Origin: Hyphomicrobiales bacterium
Lineage (GTDB): Bacteria; Pseudomonadota; Alphaproteobacteria; Rhizobiales; Beijerinckiaceae
Direction: 5' to 3'
Assembly: GCA_027483945.1 (NCBI GenBank)
Contig: JAIXTM010000009.1
Location: 62,001 to 126,000 of the forward strand
DNA length: 64,000 bases
A model generated the notes under the pieces. The model made no database searches and was not told the origin of the DNA. It worked only from the letters and a program-made list of their open reading frames with translations. This document shows positions 55,882 through 63,962 of this stretch, in pieces; the first letter of the stretch is position 1, and the number at the start of each line of letters is the position of its first letter. The position numbers were made by a program, and so were the translations under genes.

Positions 55882-56417
55882 GGAACGCTCCGGTCGAGGT
55901 GAAATACCTCGCCAACGCCTTCGGCGGCGTCGAGCCGGACGGCACGTTCGAGGGCTATGCCAGCCTCTTCAACGAGCCCGATCTCGGCAAGGACGTCGTC
56001 ATGCCCGGCGCCTTCGCGGCGAGCCTGAAGCGCCGCGGCGCCGGCGGCATCCGCATGCTCTGGCAGCACGACCCGGCCGAGCCGATCGGCGTCTGGCTCG
56101 CGGTGCAGGAGGACGCGAAGGGCCTCAAGGTCCGCGGCCGGCTGAACCTCGCCGTCGCCCGGGCGCGGGAGGTGCTCGCCCTGATGCGCGAGGGCGCGGT
56201 GGACGGCCTGTCCATCGGGTTCCGCGTCGACAAGGCGAGGGCCGAGCCGCGCGGCGGCCTGCGCCGCCTCCACGCGGTGGATCTCTGGGAGATCTCCATC
56301 GTGACCTTCCCGCTCCTGCCGGCGGCGCGCGTCAGCACCGTCAAGGGCGGGCCCGCCGCGCCGGACGCCCGGCTCGCCGCCGCCATCGAACGGGCCGCCG
56401 CGTCCCTGCGCGGCTGA
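55878..56417 (+). CDS. GTA prohead protease (gp4)
   Basis: A 179-residue HK97-type prohead protease (herpesvirus-protease fold) that trims the capsid scaffold. LWQHDPAEPIGVW gives the catalytic histidine and VDGLSIGFRV the serine; DLWEISIVTFPLLPAARV is the conserved C-terminal block. Downstream lies the capsid gene. Confidence 0.93.
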   Translation: MRNAPVEVKYLANAFGGVEPDGTFEGYASLFNEPDLGKDVVMPGAFAASLKRRGAGGIRMLWQHDPAEPIGVWLAVQEDAKGLKVRGRLNLAVARAREVLALMREGAVDGLSIGFRVDKARAEPRGGLRRLHAVDLWEISIVTFPLLPAARVSTVKGGPAAPDARLAAAIERAAASLRG

Positions 56418-56471
56418 CCGCCTTTTTCGCCTGTCGTTTTGAACCCTTTTCCATGAACCGAAGGATTGCCC

Positions 56472-57737
56472 ATGACCAAGCGCATCGCCCGCACCGAACT
56501 GCCCCACAGCGACACCGCGCCCGAAACCAAGGCCGCCGGCGGCGACATTGCCGGCGCGTTCGAGGATTTCTCCCGCGCCTTCGAGGCTTTCAAGGAGACC
56601 AACGACAACCGCATCGCCGCGCTGGAGACGCGCGGCGCCGTCGATGTGGTGACTGAGGAGAAGCTCGCCCGCATCGACGCCGCGCTCGACGCCGCCCAGG
56701 CGCGGGTCGAGCGGCTGACCCTCGATCGCGCCCGCCCCGCCTTGGGAGGCGCGGCGCCCGCCGGGGAGGGCGAGCACAAGGCCGCCTTCGCGGCCTATGT
56801 CCGCGCCGGCGAGGCCCATGGCCTCAAGGACCTGGAGGTCAAGGCGCTCTCCGCCGGCTCCGGCCCGGATGGCGGCTATCTCGTGCCCGCCCAGGTGGAG
56901 ACCGAGATCCTGCGCCGCCTCTCGCTGGCCTCGCCGATCCGCGCCATCGCCTCGGTGCGCAGCGTCTCCTCGGGCAGCTACCGCAAGGCCTATTCCACGA
57001 CCGGCCCGGCCGCCGGCTGGGTCGGCGAGACCGCGCCGCGGCCGCAGACCGCGAGCCAGGCCCTCGCCGAGCTCTCCTTCCCGGCCATGGAGCTCTATGC
57101 CATGCCCGCCGCCACGCAGGCGCTCCTGGACGACGCCGTCGTCGACATCGACGCCTGGATCGCCGAGGAGGTGGAGCAGGCCTTCGCCGAGCAGGAAAGC
57201 GCCGCCTTCGTCAACGGCGACGGCATCAACAAGCCCCGCGGCTTCCTCGATTATGACACGGTCGCCAACGGCGTCTGGGAATGGGGCAAGATCGGCACGG
57301 TCGCGACCGGCGCCGCCGGCGCCTTCCCGGCCGCCAATCCCAGCGACGTGCTGGTCGACCTCGTCTATGCGCTCAAGGCCGGCTACCGCCAGAACGGCAC
57401 CTTCGTGATGAACCGCAAGACCCAGTCGGCGGTGCGCAAGTTCAAGGACGCAGCCGGCCATTATCTCTGGCAGCCGCCGGCCGCGATCGGCCAGCCGGCC
57501 ACGCTGATGTCCTTCCCGCTGGTGGAGGCGGAGGAGATGCCCGATATCGGCGCCGGCAGCCTCTCGGTCGCCTTCGGCGATTTCCGCCGCGGCTATCTGG
57601 TGGTGGACCGCCAGGGCGTGCGCGTCCTGCGCGATCCCTTCACCGCCAAGCCCTACGTGCTGTTCTACACGACCAAGCGCGTCGGCGGCGGCGTCCAGGA
57701 TTTCGACGCGATCAAGCTCCTGACATTCGCCGCCTGA
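56472..57737 (+). CDS. GTA major capsid protein (gp5)
   Basis: A 421-residue HK97-fold capsid protein. The N-terminal 100 residues form a coiled scaffold domain (the delta domain, removed by the protease); the mature coat starts near SAGSGPDGGYLVPAQVE. NKPRGFLDYDTV and the last block VLFYTTKRVGGGVQDFDAIK are typical. ATG at 56472; a TTG at 56466 is less likely. Confidence 0.95.
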   Translation: MTKRIARTELPHSDTAPETKAAGGDIAGAFEDFSRAFEAFKETNDNRIAALETRGAVDVVTEEKLARIDAALDAAQARVERLTLDRARPALGGAAPAGEGEHKAAFAAYVRAGEAHGLKDLEVKALSAGSGPDGGYLVPAQVETEILRRLSLASPIRAIASVRSVSSGSYRKAYSTTGPAAGWVGETAPRPQTASQALAELSFPAMELYAMPAATQALLDDAVVDIDAWIAEEVEQAFAEQESAAFVNGDGINKPRGFLDYDTVANGVWEWGKIGTVATGAAGAFPAANPSDVLVDLVYALKAGYRQNGTFVMNRKTQSAVRKFKDAAGHYLWQPPAAIGQPATLMSFPLVEAEEMPDIGAGSLSVAFGDFRRGYLVVDRQGVRVLRDPFTAKPYVLFYTTKRVGGGVQDFDAIKLLTFAA

Positions 57738-57741
57738 CCGA

Positions 57742-57757
57742 CGGGCGAATGCGCCCG
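57742..57757 (+). other. Hairpin between capsid and the convergent protease genes
   Basis: CGGGCG-AATG-CGCCCG, a perfect 6-base-pair stem five bases after the capsid stop. No T run follows on either strand, so it is not a classical terminator, but it could attenuate GTA transcription or protect the capsid mRNA 3' end. Confidence 0.4.
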
Positions 57758-57764
57758 CCGCGGG

Positions 57765-58616
57765 CTAGCGCGCGTTCCCGGCCGGATCCGGCCCGACGGG
57801 GACGACGCTCCGCGGCGGGGCTGCCCAGGGCGGGGGCATGGCCCGCGCCCGGGAGGCCTGCGCCCCGCCGAGCCGCACCAAAGTCGCCCGCGTATGCGCC
57901 TCGCGCAGCGGCATCGGCGTCGCCGCCGTGATGCCCCGGCACAGGGCGCCTTCGCCCAGATCCACGACCCAAGACACGATGCCGACCAGCACCGGGTCCT
58001 CGCCCTCCGCCACGATCGGCCCGCCGGAATCCCCGACGCAGGCCGACACGTCGCTGCGCCCGATCTCGCCGCGCTCCGACAGGAGCATGGTGGACGGGTC
58101 GTGACCGATGACGCGCAGCGTCGCCTTGCGCAGCTGCCCGGCGCTGGTGCGGTCGCCGAAGCGCGAGACGCCGAAGCCCGCGATGGTCAGCGCCCGCCGC
58201 TCGGCCAGCATGTCCAGCGAGCCGGCGATGCGGATCGGCCGCATGTCGGGGGGCAGCGGCGCCTTCAGCCGCACGATGCCGATATCGGAGCCGTTGCGCG
58301 GCAGGAGCGAGACGCTCATGCGGAACTGGGGGTTGCGCCAGCTCTGCTCGGCGGGAAATTCCCGCGGCCGGAACTGCGGATCGAGCGCCATGACGTAGAG
58401 GGCCTTGCCCCGCACCAGGCAATGGGCGGCGGTCATGACCAGCGTCGGGGAGACGACGACGCCCGAGCAGATCTCGCCCTTGGCGTTCATGATGCCGACC
58501 GTGTAGCTGCGCGGCCCGTCCGGGTCGGTCGCGGCCGATCCGCCGACGATGGCGGAAGCGGGACCGGGCAGGACGGACGCGGAGAGGGCGAGGGCGGCAA
58601 GGACGCGGCGAAGCAT
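57765..58616 (-). CDS. Secreted chymotrypsin-fold serine protease, inserted in the GTA cluster
   Basis: A 283-residue S1 protease. The triad is H in TAAHC, D in SDIGIVRL and S in CVGDSGGP; the C42-C58 disulfide pair is present. The S1 pocket reads S189-A190 (trypsin numbering), so a chymotrypsin-like rather than trypsin-like preference is expected. A signal peptide ends GPASA immediately before IVGG, so the mature N-terminus would already be the activated form. The tail after about residue 240 is Pro/Arg-rich. It runs against the GTA genes. Confidence 0.9.
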   Translation of the reverse strand: MLRRVLAALALSASVLPGPASAIVGGSAATDPDGPRSYTVGIMNAKGEICSGVVVSPTLVMTAAHCLVRGKALYVMALDPQFRPREFPAEQSWRNPQFRMSVSLLPRNGSDIGIVRLKAPLPPDMRPIRIAGSLDMLAERRALTIAGFGVSRFGDRTSAGQLRKATLRVIGHDPSTMLLSERGEIGRSDVSACVGDSGGPIVAEGEDPVLVGIVSWVVDLGEGALCRGITAATPMPLREAHTRATLVRLGGAQASRARAMPPPWAAPPRSVVPVGPDPAGNAR

Positions 58617-58672
58617 GTGCCGATGATTGCGGATGCGCGGGCGGCCGTAAAGTGGCCCGCCGTCGCGGCGTC

Positions 58673-59410
58673 TCACCGCATCCAGTCCGCCTGCCGTCCC
58701 CATCCCGCTAGCGTGCGGTCGATCCAGCCCTTCTGGGGGGCCACCAGGACGCCCTGGGTGAGGCCGCCGCAGCCCTTGCCCGCGCCGCCGCTGGCGAAGG
58801 CGGTCACGGCGACGATGCCGTCCGAGCCCGCGCGGGTCATCGGACCGCCGGAATCACCCTGGCAGGCGCCGGAGCCGGGCCGTGAGGCCCAGATCAGGAT
58901 CGTGCCGGGGCCGTAGGGCTCCACCACCGGGATCGAGGCGGCCCTGAGCCTGCCGGTCGTGCGCGCCTCGCCCTCGCGGGTGACGCCGTAGCCGAGGATG
59001 TCGAGCGTCTCGCCCGCCCGGGGCATGGCGCCGGCATCGAGGCTGGCGGGGACAAAGCGCGCCGGCAGCGGCGAAGGCAGGCGCACCAGCATCATGTCCA
59101 CGGAGCGGCTGCGCGTCTGCGCGGCGCCGGCCACATAGGCCGGGTGCCGCGCGATCTGGCGGGGCTCGATCAGGACCGGCTCGCCCTCGTTCCAATGGAT
59201 GCGCAGCGAGGCAGCCGACGAGCCGCAATGGCCGGCGGTCAGCACGACGTCCTGCGCCACCACGATCCCCGAACAGACGCCGCCCCGGTCGCTCAGCACC
59301 ATCAGCGTCGAGCGCGCCAGCCGCGTCGTCTCCGCTCCGCCCACGATGGCGGCGGCGGGCGTCGCGCCGAGTGCGGCGGCGAGGACGGACAGCAACAGCG
59401 TGATGCGCAT
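58673..59410 (-). CDS. Second secreted chymotrypsin-fold serine protease
   Basis: A 245-residue S1 protease upstream of the first in the same direction. The triad is H in TAGHC, D in SVDMMLVRL and S in CQGDSGGP, with the C42-C58 pair. The signal peptide ends PAAA before IVGG. The pocket position 189 is glycine, suggesting small-residue preference. Only 56 bases separate it from the other protease; the pair look like a tandem duplication. Confidence 0.9.
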   Translation of the reverse strand: MRITLLLSVLAAALGATPAAAIVGGAETTRLARSTLMVLSDRGGVCSGIVVAQDVVLTAGHCGSSAASLRIHWNEGEPVLIEPRQIARHPAYVAGAAQTRSRSVDMMLVRLPSPLPARFVPASLDAGAMPRAGETLDILGYGVTREGEARTTGRLRAASIPVVEPYGPGTILIWASRPGSGACQGDSGGPMTRAGSDGIVAVTAFASGGAGKGCGGLTQGVLVAPQKGWIDRTLAGWGRQADWMR

Positions 59411-59498
59411 GACGGGCCGGGGGCAGGGCGATCGGGACCCCGTCTGTAGCCCCGCGCCGCCCACGCCCGCAAGCGAACCCGAACGAAGGAGGCGACCC

Positions 59499-60068
59499 AT
59501 GAATCCCATTCCGCTCGAGGGACCCGGTGCCGAACCGGTGACCCTGGCCGAGCTCAAGGCCTATCTGCGCCTCGACGGCGACGAGGAGGACGCGCTGCTC
59601 GCCTCCCTCGGGAAGGCGGCCCGGCTCCTGGTGGAGGCCCATGCCGGGCGCATCACCACGATTCAGACGTGGCGCCTCGTCCTCGATGCCTGGCCCTGCG
59701 GGGGCGTCCTGCGGGTGCCGCTCGCCCCGCTGCGCGCCATCCTCGCCGCCCGCCTCATCGACGCCGATGGCGGGGCGGCGCCGCTGGCGTCGGACGCCCT
59801 CGTGCTCGATGCGGCGAGCGAGCCCGCCCGCATCCGGGTGAAGGACGGGACGCCCGCGCCGGGCTCGCCCCTCAACGGCATCGAGATCGACGTCTCGGTC
59901 GGCTACGGCCCGGCGCCCGGGGACGTGCCGGAGCCCCTGCGCGAGGCGATCCGCGCGCTCGCCGCGCGCTGGTTCGAGCAGCGGGGCGAGGCCCACCTGC
60001 AGGAACCGCCACGCCTGCCGCCGGAGATCGCGGCCCTGGTCGGGCCCTATCGCCGGGTGCGGCTGTGA
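59499..60068 (+). CDS. GTA head-tail connector protein (gp6-like)
   Basis: A 189-residue head-tail connector of the phage gp6/phiE125 gp8 group. The N-terminal helical part (VTLAELKAYLRLDGDEEDALLASLGKAARLLVEAH) and IEIDVSVGYGP are family blocks. AAGGAGG precedes the ATG. It resumes the GTA order after the protease insertion. Confidence 0.92.
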   Translation: MNPIPLEGPGAEPVTLAELKAYLRLDGDEEDALLASLGKAARLLVEAHAGRITTIQTWRLVLDAWPCGGVLRVPLAPLRAILAARLIDADGGAAPLASDALVLDAASEPARIRVKDGTPAPGSPLNGIEIDVSVGYGPAPGDVPEPLREAIRALAARWFEQRGEAHLQEPPRLPPEIAALVGPYRRVRL

Positions 60069-60406
60069 CCGCGCCCCGAAAGCCCGCGCCGCCGGGGGCC
60101 CTGCGCACCCGCTTCGTCCTGGAGGCGCCGGTGGAGACGCCGGACGATGCGGGCGGCGTTGTCCGCGTCTTCGCATCCGCCGGCGCCGTCTGGGCCGCTC
60201 TGGCGCGCCTCTCGGGCTCGGAAGGCTGGGAGGCGGACCGGGAGGCCCAGACGCTGAACTGGCGTGCCGAAATCCGCTTCCGCGCCGGGATCGATGCCGG
60301 CATGCGCCTGCGCCGCGGCACGCGCATCCTCGACATCCTGTCCGTCGCCGATCCCGACGGGCGGCGGCGCCGCCTCGTCCTCGATTGCCGGGAGACCGCG
60401 CCATGA
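60065..60406 (+). CDS. GTA head closure protein (gp7-like)
   Basis: A 113-residue protein of the phage head closure/adaptor group. The start is a GTG coupled to the gp6 stop. LEAPVETPDDAGGVVRVF and EIRFRAGIDAGMRLRRGTRILDIL are the family blocks. It seals the head-tail interface. Confidence 0.9.
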   Translation: MTAPRKPAPPGALRTRFVLEAPVETPDDAGGVVRVFASAGAVWAALARLSGSEGWEADREAQTLNWRAEIRFRAGIDAGMRLRRGTRILDILSVADPDGRRRRLVLDCRETAP

Positions 60407-60816
60407 CCGCTTCAGCGCTCCTCGCCCTGCGCGAGGCCGTCCAGGCCCGTCTCAAGGCCGACGCGCCGCTCGCCGGGCTGATGGGCGGCGAGGTGCGGCT
60501 CCACGACGAGCCGCCCCGTGCCGCCCGCGATCTCTATGCCGTCTGGGGCGAGGCGTCCGCGCGGGACTGGTCGACCGGGTCGGGCACCGGGGCGCAGCAC
60601 GCCTTCTCCATCGCGATCTGGTCGGTGGAGGGCAGCGCGCGCCCCGCGCTCGCCGCCGCCGCCCGCATGGCGGCGATCCTCCACGAGGCGGCCCTGGCGC
60701 CGGCCGGCCACCGGCTCGTGACGCTGCGCGCCGCCGCGGCCGAGACTGCCCGCGACCGGGCGAGCGGACGCGTCCGCGTCGTCCTGCGCTTCACCGCGCT
60801 CACCGAAACCGATTGA
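60403..60816 (+). CDS. GTA DUF3168 protein (gp8-like)
   Basis: A 137-residue tail terminator-type protein of the DUF3168 family. LREAVQARLKADAPLAGLMGG opens it and the ATG overlaps the gp7 stop (ATGA). Confidence 0.9.
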   Translation: MTASALLALREAVQARLKADAPLAGLMGGEVRLHDEPPRAARDLYAVWGEASARDWSTGSGTGAQHAFSIAIWSVEGSARPALAAAARMAAILHEAALAPAGHRLVTLRAAAAETARDRASGRVRVVLRFTALTETD

Positions 60817-60832
60817 TCAGAGGAGAGAGATG

Positions 60833-61246
60833 ATGGGCGCTCAGAAGGGCAAGGACCTCTTGCTGAAGCTCGACGACGGGACGGGGCTCTTCGTCACCGT
60901 CGCGGGGCTTCGGGCGCGGCAGATCGCGCTCAACGCCGAGACGGTGGACATCACCCATGCCGAATCCGCCGGCCGCTGGCGCGAATTGCTGGCCGGGGCG
61001 GGCGTGCGCCGCGCCGCCGTCACGGGCTCGGGCGTCTTCCGCGACGGCCAGTCCGACGCGGAGCTGCGGGAGATGTTCTTCGAGGGCGCGATCCGGCCCT
61101 GGCAGGTCGTCGTGCCGGATTTCGGCACGATCGAGGGCCCGTTCCAGATCGTCTCCCTCGACTATCGCGGGGACCATGCCGCCGAGCTGACCTTCGAGAT
61201 CAGCGTGGAATCGGCCGGCCCGCTCGCCTTCGCCGCGACGCCCTGA
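60833..61246 (+). CDS. GTA major tail protein (gp9)
   Basis: A 137-residue TP901-1-type tail tube protein. AQKGKDLLLKLDDG, IALNAETVDITHAES and FEGAIRPWQVVVPDFGTIEGPFQI are typical. Two adjacent ATGs exist (60830 and 60833); AGGAG spacing favours 60833. Confidence 0.93.
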   Translation: MGAQKGKDLLLKLDDGTGLFVTVAGLRARQIALNAETVDITHAESAGRWRELLAGAGVRRAAVTGSGVFRDGQSDAELREMFFEGAIRPWQVVVPDFGTIEGPFQIVSLDYRGDHAAELTFEISVESAGPLAFAATP

Positions 61247-61256
61247 GGAGGATGCC

Positions 61257-61583
61257 ATGGCCAACCGCCATCGCGGCGAGATCCGCGCCACCTTCGGGGA
61301 CAGGAGCTTCACCCTGTGCCTGACCCTCGGGGCGCTGGCCGAGCTGGAGGACGCGTTCGGCGTCGCCGACCTGCCGGCCCTGGGCGAGCGCTTCGCCACC
61401 GGGCGCCTCTCGGCGCGGGACCTGATGCGCATCCTCGGCGCGGGCCTGCGCGGGGCAGGCAACGCGCTCTCCGACGAGGACGTCGCCGCGCTGCCGCTCG
61501 CGGGCGGCCTCGGGGCGCTCGCCGCCACGGTCGGGGAACTCCTCGCCGCCACCTTCGGCGGGGAGGGCGACCGCGACCCTTGA
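61257..61583 (+). CDS. GTA tail assembly chaperone (gp10-like)
   Basis: A 108-residue protein of the gene transfer agent gp10 family. LCLTLGALAELEDAFGV and DLMRILGAGLRGAG are characteristic. It precedes a second small chaperone ORF, the arrangement used for tail tape measure assembly. Confidence 0.9.
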   Translation: MANRHRGEIRATFGDRSFTLCLTLGALAELEDAFGVADLPALGERFATGRLSARDLMRILGAGLRGAGNALSDEDVAALPLAGGLGALAATVGELLAATFGGEGDRDP

Positions 61584-61804
61584 GTGCCGCAGGCGCCGGC
61601 CCGGCCCGTCCCTTCCCCTGGCGGGAGGCGATGCATCTGGGCCTCGGCCGCCTGCGGCTCTCCCCCGACGCCTTCTGGCGCATGACCCCGCGCGAACTGG
61701 CGGCGGCGCTCGCCGCGCCGTCCGCCCCGCCCATGGACCGCGCCGCGCTCGCCGCCCTGATGCGCCGCTTCCCGGATCGGCCCGGTCCGTCCCCTTGCGA
61801 TTGA
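61580..61804 (+). CDS. GTA tail assembly protein, rcc01693-like (gp10.1)
   Basis: A 74-residue protein. The block FPWREAMHLGLGRLRLSPDAFWRMTPRELA is the family signature. The only in-frame start before it is a TTG at 61580 that overlaps the gp10 stop. Function in tail assembly is inferred from position. Confidence 0.8.
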   Translation: MSAAGAGPARPFPWREAMHLGLGRLRLSPDAFWRMTPRELAAALAAPSAPPMDRAALAALMRRFPDRPGPSPCD

Positions 61805-61814
61805 GGAGCACCCG

Positions 61815-62402
61815 ATGTTCGAGCCCGCCGAAACCAGCGCCGACCTGCAGATGAGCCGGCAGGACCTGCAGGACCTGACCCGGCTCTCCCGCCAGTTCGG
61901 CGTCTCACTCTCCGACGCCTTCGCCCGCGGCGTCGCCGGCGGGCGCAGCCTGTCGGACACGCTCCAGGGCCTCGGCCAGCGCCTGTCGCAGCTCGCTTTG
62001 CGCAGCGCGTTCAAGCCGCTGGAGACCATGTTCAGCCAGAGCATCGAGAGCCTGGCGAAGGCGGTCTCGGGCGCCGGGACGACGATCGCCAGCGCCCGCG
62101 GCAACGTGCTGGCGGGCGGGCGCATCGTGCCCTTCGCCGCCGGCGGCGTCGTCGCGGCGCCGACCTATTTTCCCATGGGCCGCGACACGGGCCTGATGGG
62201 CGAGGCCGGGCCGGAGGCGATCATGCCGCTGAGCCGCGGCGCCGACGGCCGGCTCGGCGTGCGCGCCAGCGGCGCCGCGCAGCGCCCGGTCAGCGTCACG
62301 GTGACGATCGCGACGCCGGACGCCGAGAGCTTCCGCCGCTCGGAGGCGCAGGTCGCCGCGACCCTCGCCCGCGCCGTGGCGCGTGGCCAGCGCGCGCTCT
62401 GA
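61815..62402 (+). CDS. GTA tape measure protein (gp11)
   Basis: A 195-residue tape measure protein, short as in Rhodobacter GTA, which has a short tail. GLMGEAGPEAIMPLSRG is the phage tape measure C-terminal motif, preceded by a helical region and the small hydrophobic VVAAPTYFPM. It fixes tail length. Confidence 0.93.
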   Translation: MFEPAETSADLQMSRQDLQDLTRLSRQFGVSLSDAFARGVAGGRSLSDTLQGLGQRLSQLALRSAFKPLETMFSQSIESLAKAVSGAGTTIASARGNVLAGGRIVPFAAGGVVAAPTYFPMGRDTGLMGEAGPEAIMPLSRGADGRLGVRASGAAQRPVSVTVTIATPDAESFRRSEAQVAATLARAVARGQRAL

Positions 62403-62412
62403 GGGCTCATCC

Positions 62413-63054
62413 ATGGCCGCCTTCCACGAGATCCGCTTTCCGGTCGACATCGCGCTGGGCAGCCGGGGCGGGCCGACGCGCCTGACCCAGGTCGTCACGC
62501 TCGCCTCGGGGCGCGAGACCCGCAACGCGCGCTGGGCCCATTCCCGCCGCCGCTACGATGCCGGCTACGGGATTAAGACCCTCGACGCGCTGCATCAGGT
62601 CGTCGCCTTCTTCGAGGAGCGGCGCGGACGGCTCCACGGCTTCCGCTGGCGCGACCGGCTCGACTGCCAGTCCTGCGCGCCCTCGGCCGCGCCGACGCCG
62701 CTCGACCAGGTGCTGGGGGAGGGCGACGGCATCCGCACCGCCTTCCAGCTCACGAGGACCTATGGCGGCGCCCATGCGCCCTACCGGCGGGATATCGTGA
62801 AGCCCGTCGCGGGCACCGTGCGGGTGGCGGTCGCCGGAACGGAGGCGGTCGCGGGGCTCGCCTTCGAATGCGACCCGGCGACGGGCATCGTCGCATTCCT
62901 GCCCGGCCACGTGCCTGCGCCGGGCGCGGCCGTCACGGCCGGCTTCCAGTTCGACGTGCCGGTCCGGTTCGACACCGACGCCCTCGACATCGACCTCTCG
63001 GCCTTCGCGGCCGGGGCCATCCCCTCGATCCCGCTGATCGAAATCCTGCCCTGA
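62413..63054 (+). CDS. GTA DUF2460 protein (gp12)
   Basis: A 213-residue distal tail protein. FPVDIALGSRGGPTR, RRYDAGYGIKTLDALHQVVAFFEERRGRLHGFRWRDR and the end SIPLIEILP are family blocks. In Rhodobacter GTA, gp12 forms the ring at the tail end. Confidence 0.93.
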   Translation: MAAFHEIRFPVDIALGSRGGPTRLTQVVTLASGRETRNARWAHSRRRYDAGYGIKTLDALHQVVAFFEERRGRLHGFRWRDRLDCQSCAPSAAPTPLDQVLGEGDGIRTAFQLTRTYGGAHAPYRRDIVKPVAGTVRVAVAGTEAVAGLAFECDPATGIVAFLPGHVPAPGAAVTAGFQFDVPVRFDTDALDIDLSAFAAGAIPSIPLIEILP

Positions 63055-63065
63055 GGACTCAAGCC

Positions 63066-63962
63066 ATGCGCACGATCGATCCTGCGCTCGCCGCGCACCT
63101 TGCCGGCGGGACGACGACCCTGTGCCGCTGCTGGCGGCTGATCCGCGCCGACGGCGCCGTCCTCGGCTTCACCGACCATGACCGCGACCTCGTCTTCGGC
63201 GGCACGACCTTCCGCGCCGCGACGGGGCTGGAGGCCGCGGAAGCCACCGCCGAACTCGGCTTCGCGATCGGCGGCGGCGAGGTCGCCGGCGCGCTCTCCG
63301 ATGCCGGCCTCACCGAGGAGGACCTGGCGGGCGGGCTCTACGACAATGCTCGCGTCGAGACCTGGGCCGTGAACTGGCAGGATGTCGGCCAGCGGCTCCT
63401 TCTCGATATCGGCTCGGTCGGCGAGGTGCGCCGGGGCGACGGCGCCTTCGTCGCCGAGTTGCGGGGCCTTGCCCACCGCCTCGACGAGGAGCGCGGCCGC
63501 GTCTATGCCGCGACCTGTTCCGCCGATCTCGGCGACGCCCGCTGCGGCATCGACCTGGCGCTCCCCGCCTGGCTCGGCACGGGCAGCGTGACGGCGGGCG
63601 ACGGTCGCGGCAGCCTTGTCGCCGCGGGGCTCGGCGCCTTCGCCGACGGGTTCTTCACCGGCGGGCGCCTGACCTGGACCTCCGGCGCCAATGCGGGCCG
63701 CAGCGTCGCCGTGCAGACCCATGGCGTGGACGGGGCGGGCGCCGCGACGCTCGCGCTCTGGGAGCCGGCGGCGTCCCCGATCGCGCCGGGCGACGCCTTC
63801 GGCGTGACCGCCGGCTGCGACAAGACCTTCGCCACCTGCCGCGCCCGCTTCGGCAACGGCGCCAATTTCCGCGGCTTCCCGCACATGCCGGGCAACGACG
63901 TGATGATCCGCTATGCCCGCGAGGGGCAGGCGGGCTTCGACGGCGGGAGCCTCGCCGGATGA
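63066..63962 (+). CDS. GTA DUF2163 hub protein (gp13)
   Basis: A 298-residue baseplate hub protein. Four cysteines, C151, C160, C251 and C258, have the same within-pair spacings (9 and 7) as the iron-sulfur ligands of phage lambda gpL as I recall them, and the end CRARFGNGANFRGFPHMPGND is the gpL-like C-terminal motif. An Fe-S cluster is therefore likely. It is followed immediately by the NlpC/P60 gene (ATGA). Confidence 0.92.
   Translation: MRTIDPALAAHLAGGTTTLCRCWRLIRADGAVLGFTDHDRDLVFGGTTFRAATGLEAAEATAELGFAIGGGEVAGALSDAGLTEEDLAGGLYDNARVETWAVNWQDVGQRLLLDIGSVGEVRRGDGAFVAELRGLAHRLDEERGRVYAATCSADLGDARCGIDLALPAWLGTGSVTAGDGRGSLVAAGLGAFADGFFTGGRLTWTSGANAGRSVAVQTHGVDGAGAATLALWEPAASPIAPGDAFGVTAGCDKTFATCRARFGNGANFRGFPHMPGNDVMIRYAREGQAGFDGGSLAG

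Noticed and set aside
61815-62402. Short tape measure protein considered truncated
   Set aside because: About 195 residues with an intact C-terminal motif fits the short tail of Rhodobacter-type GTAs; no frameshift seen.
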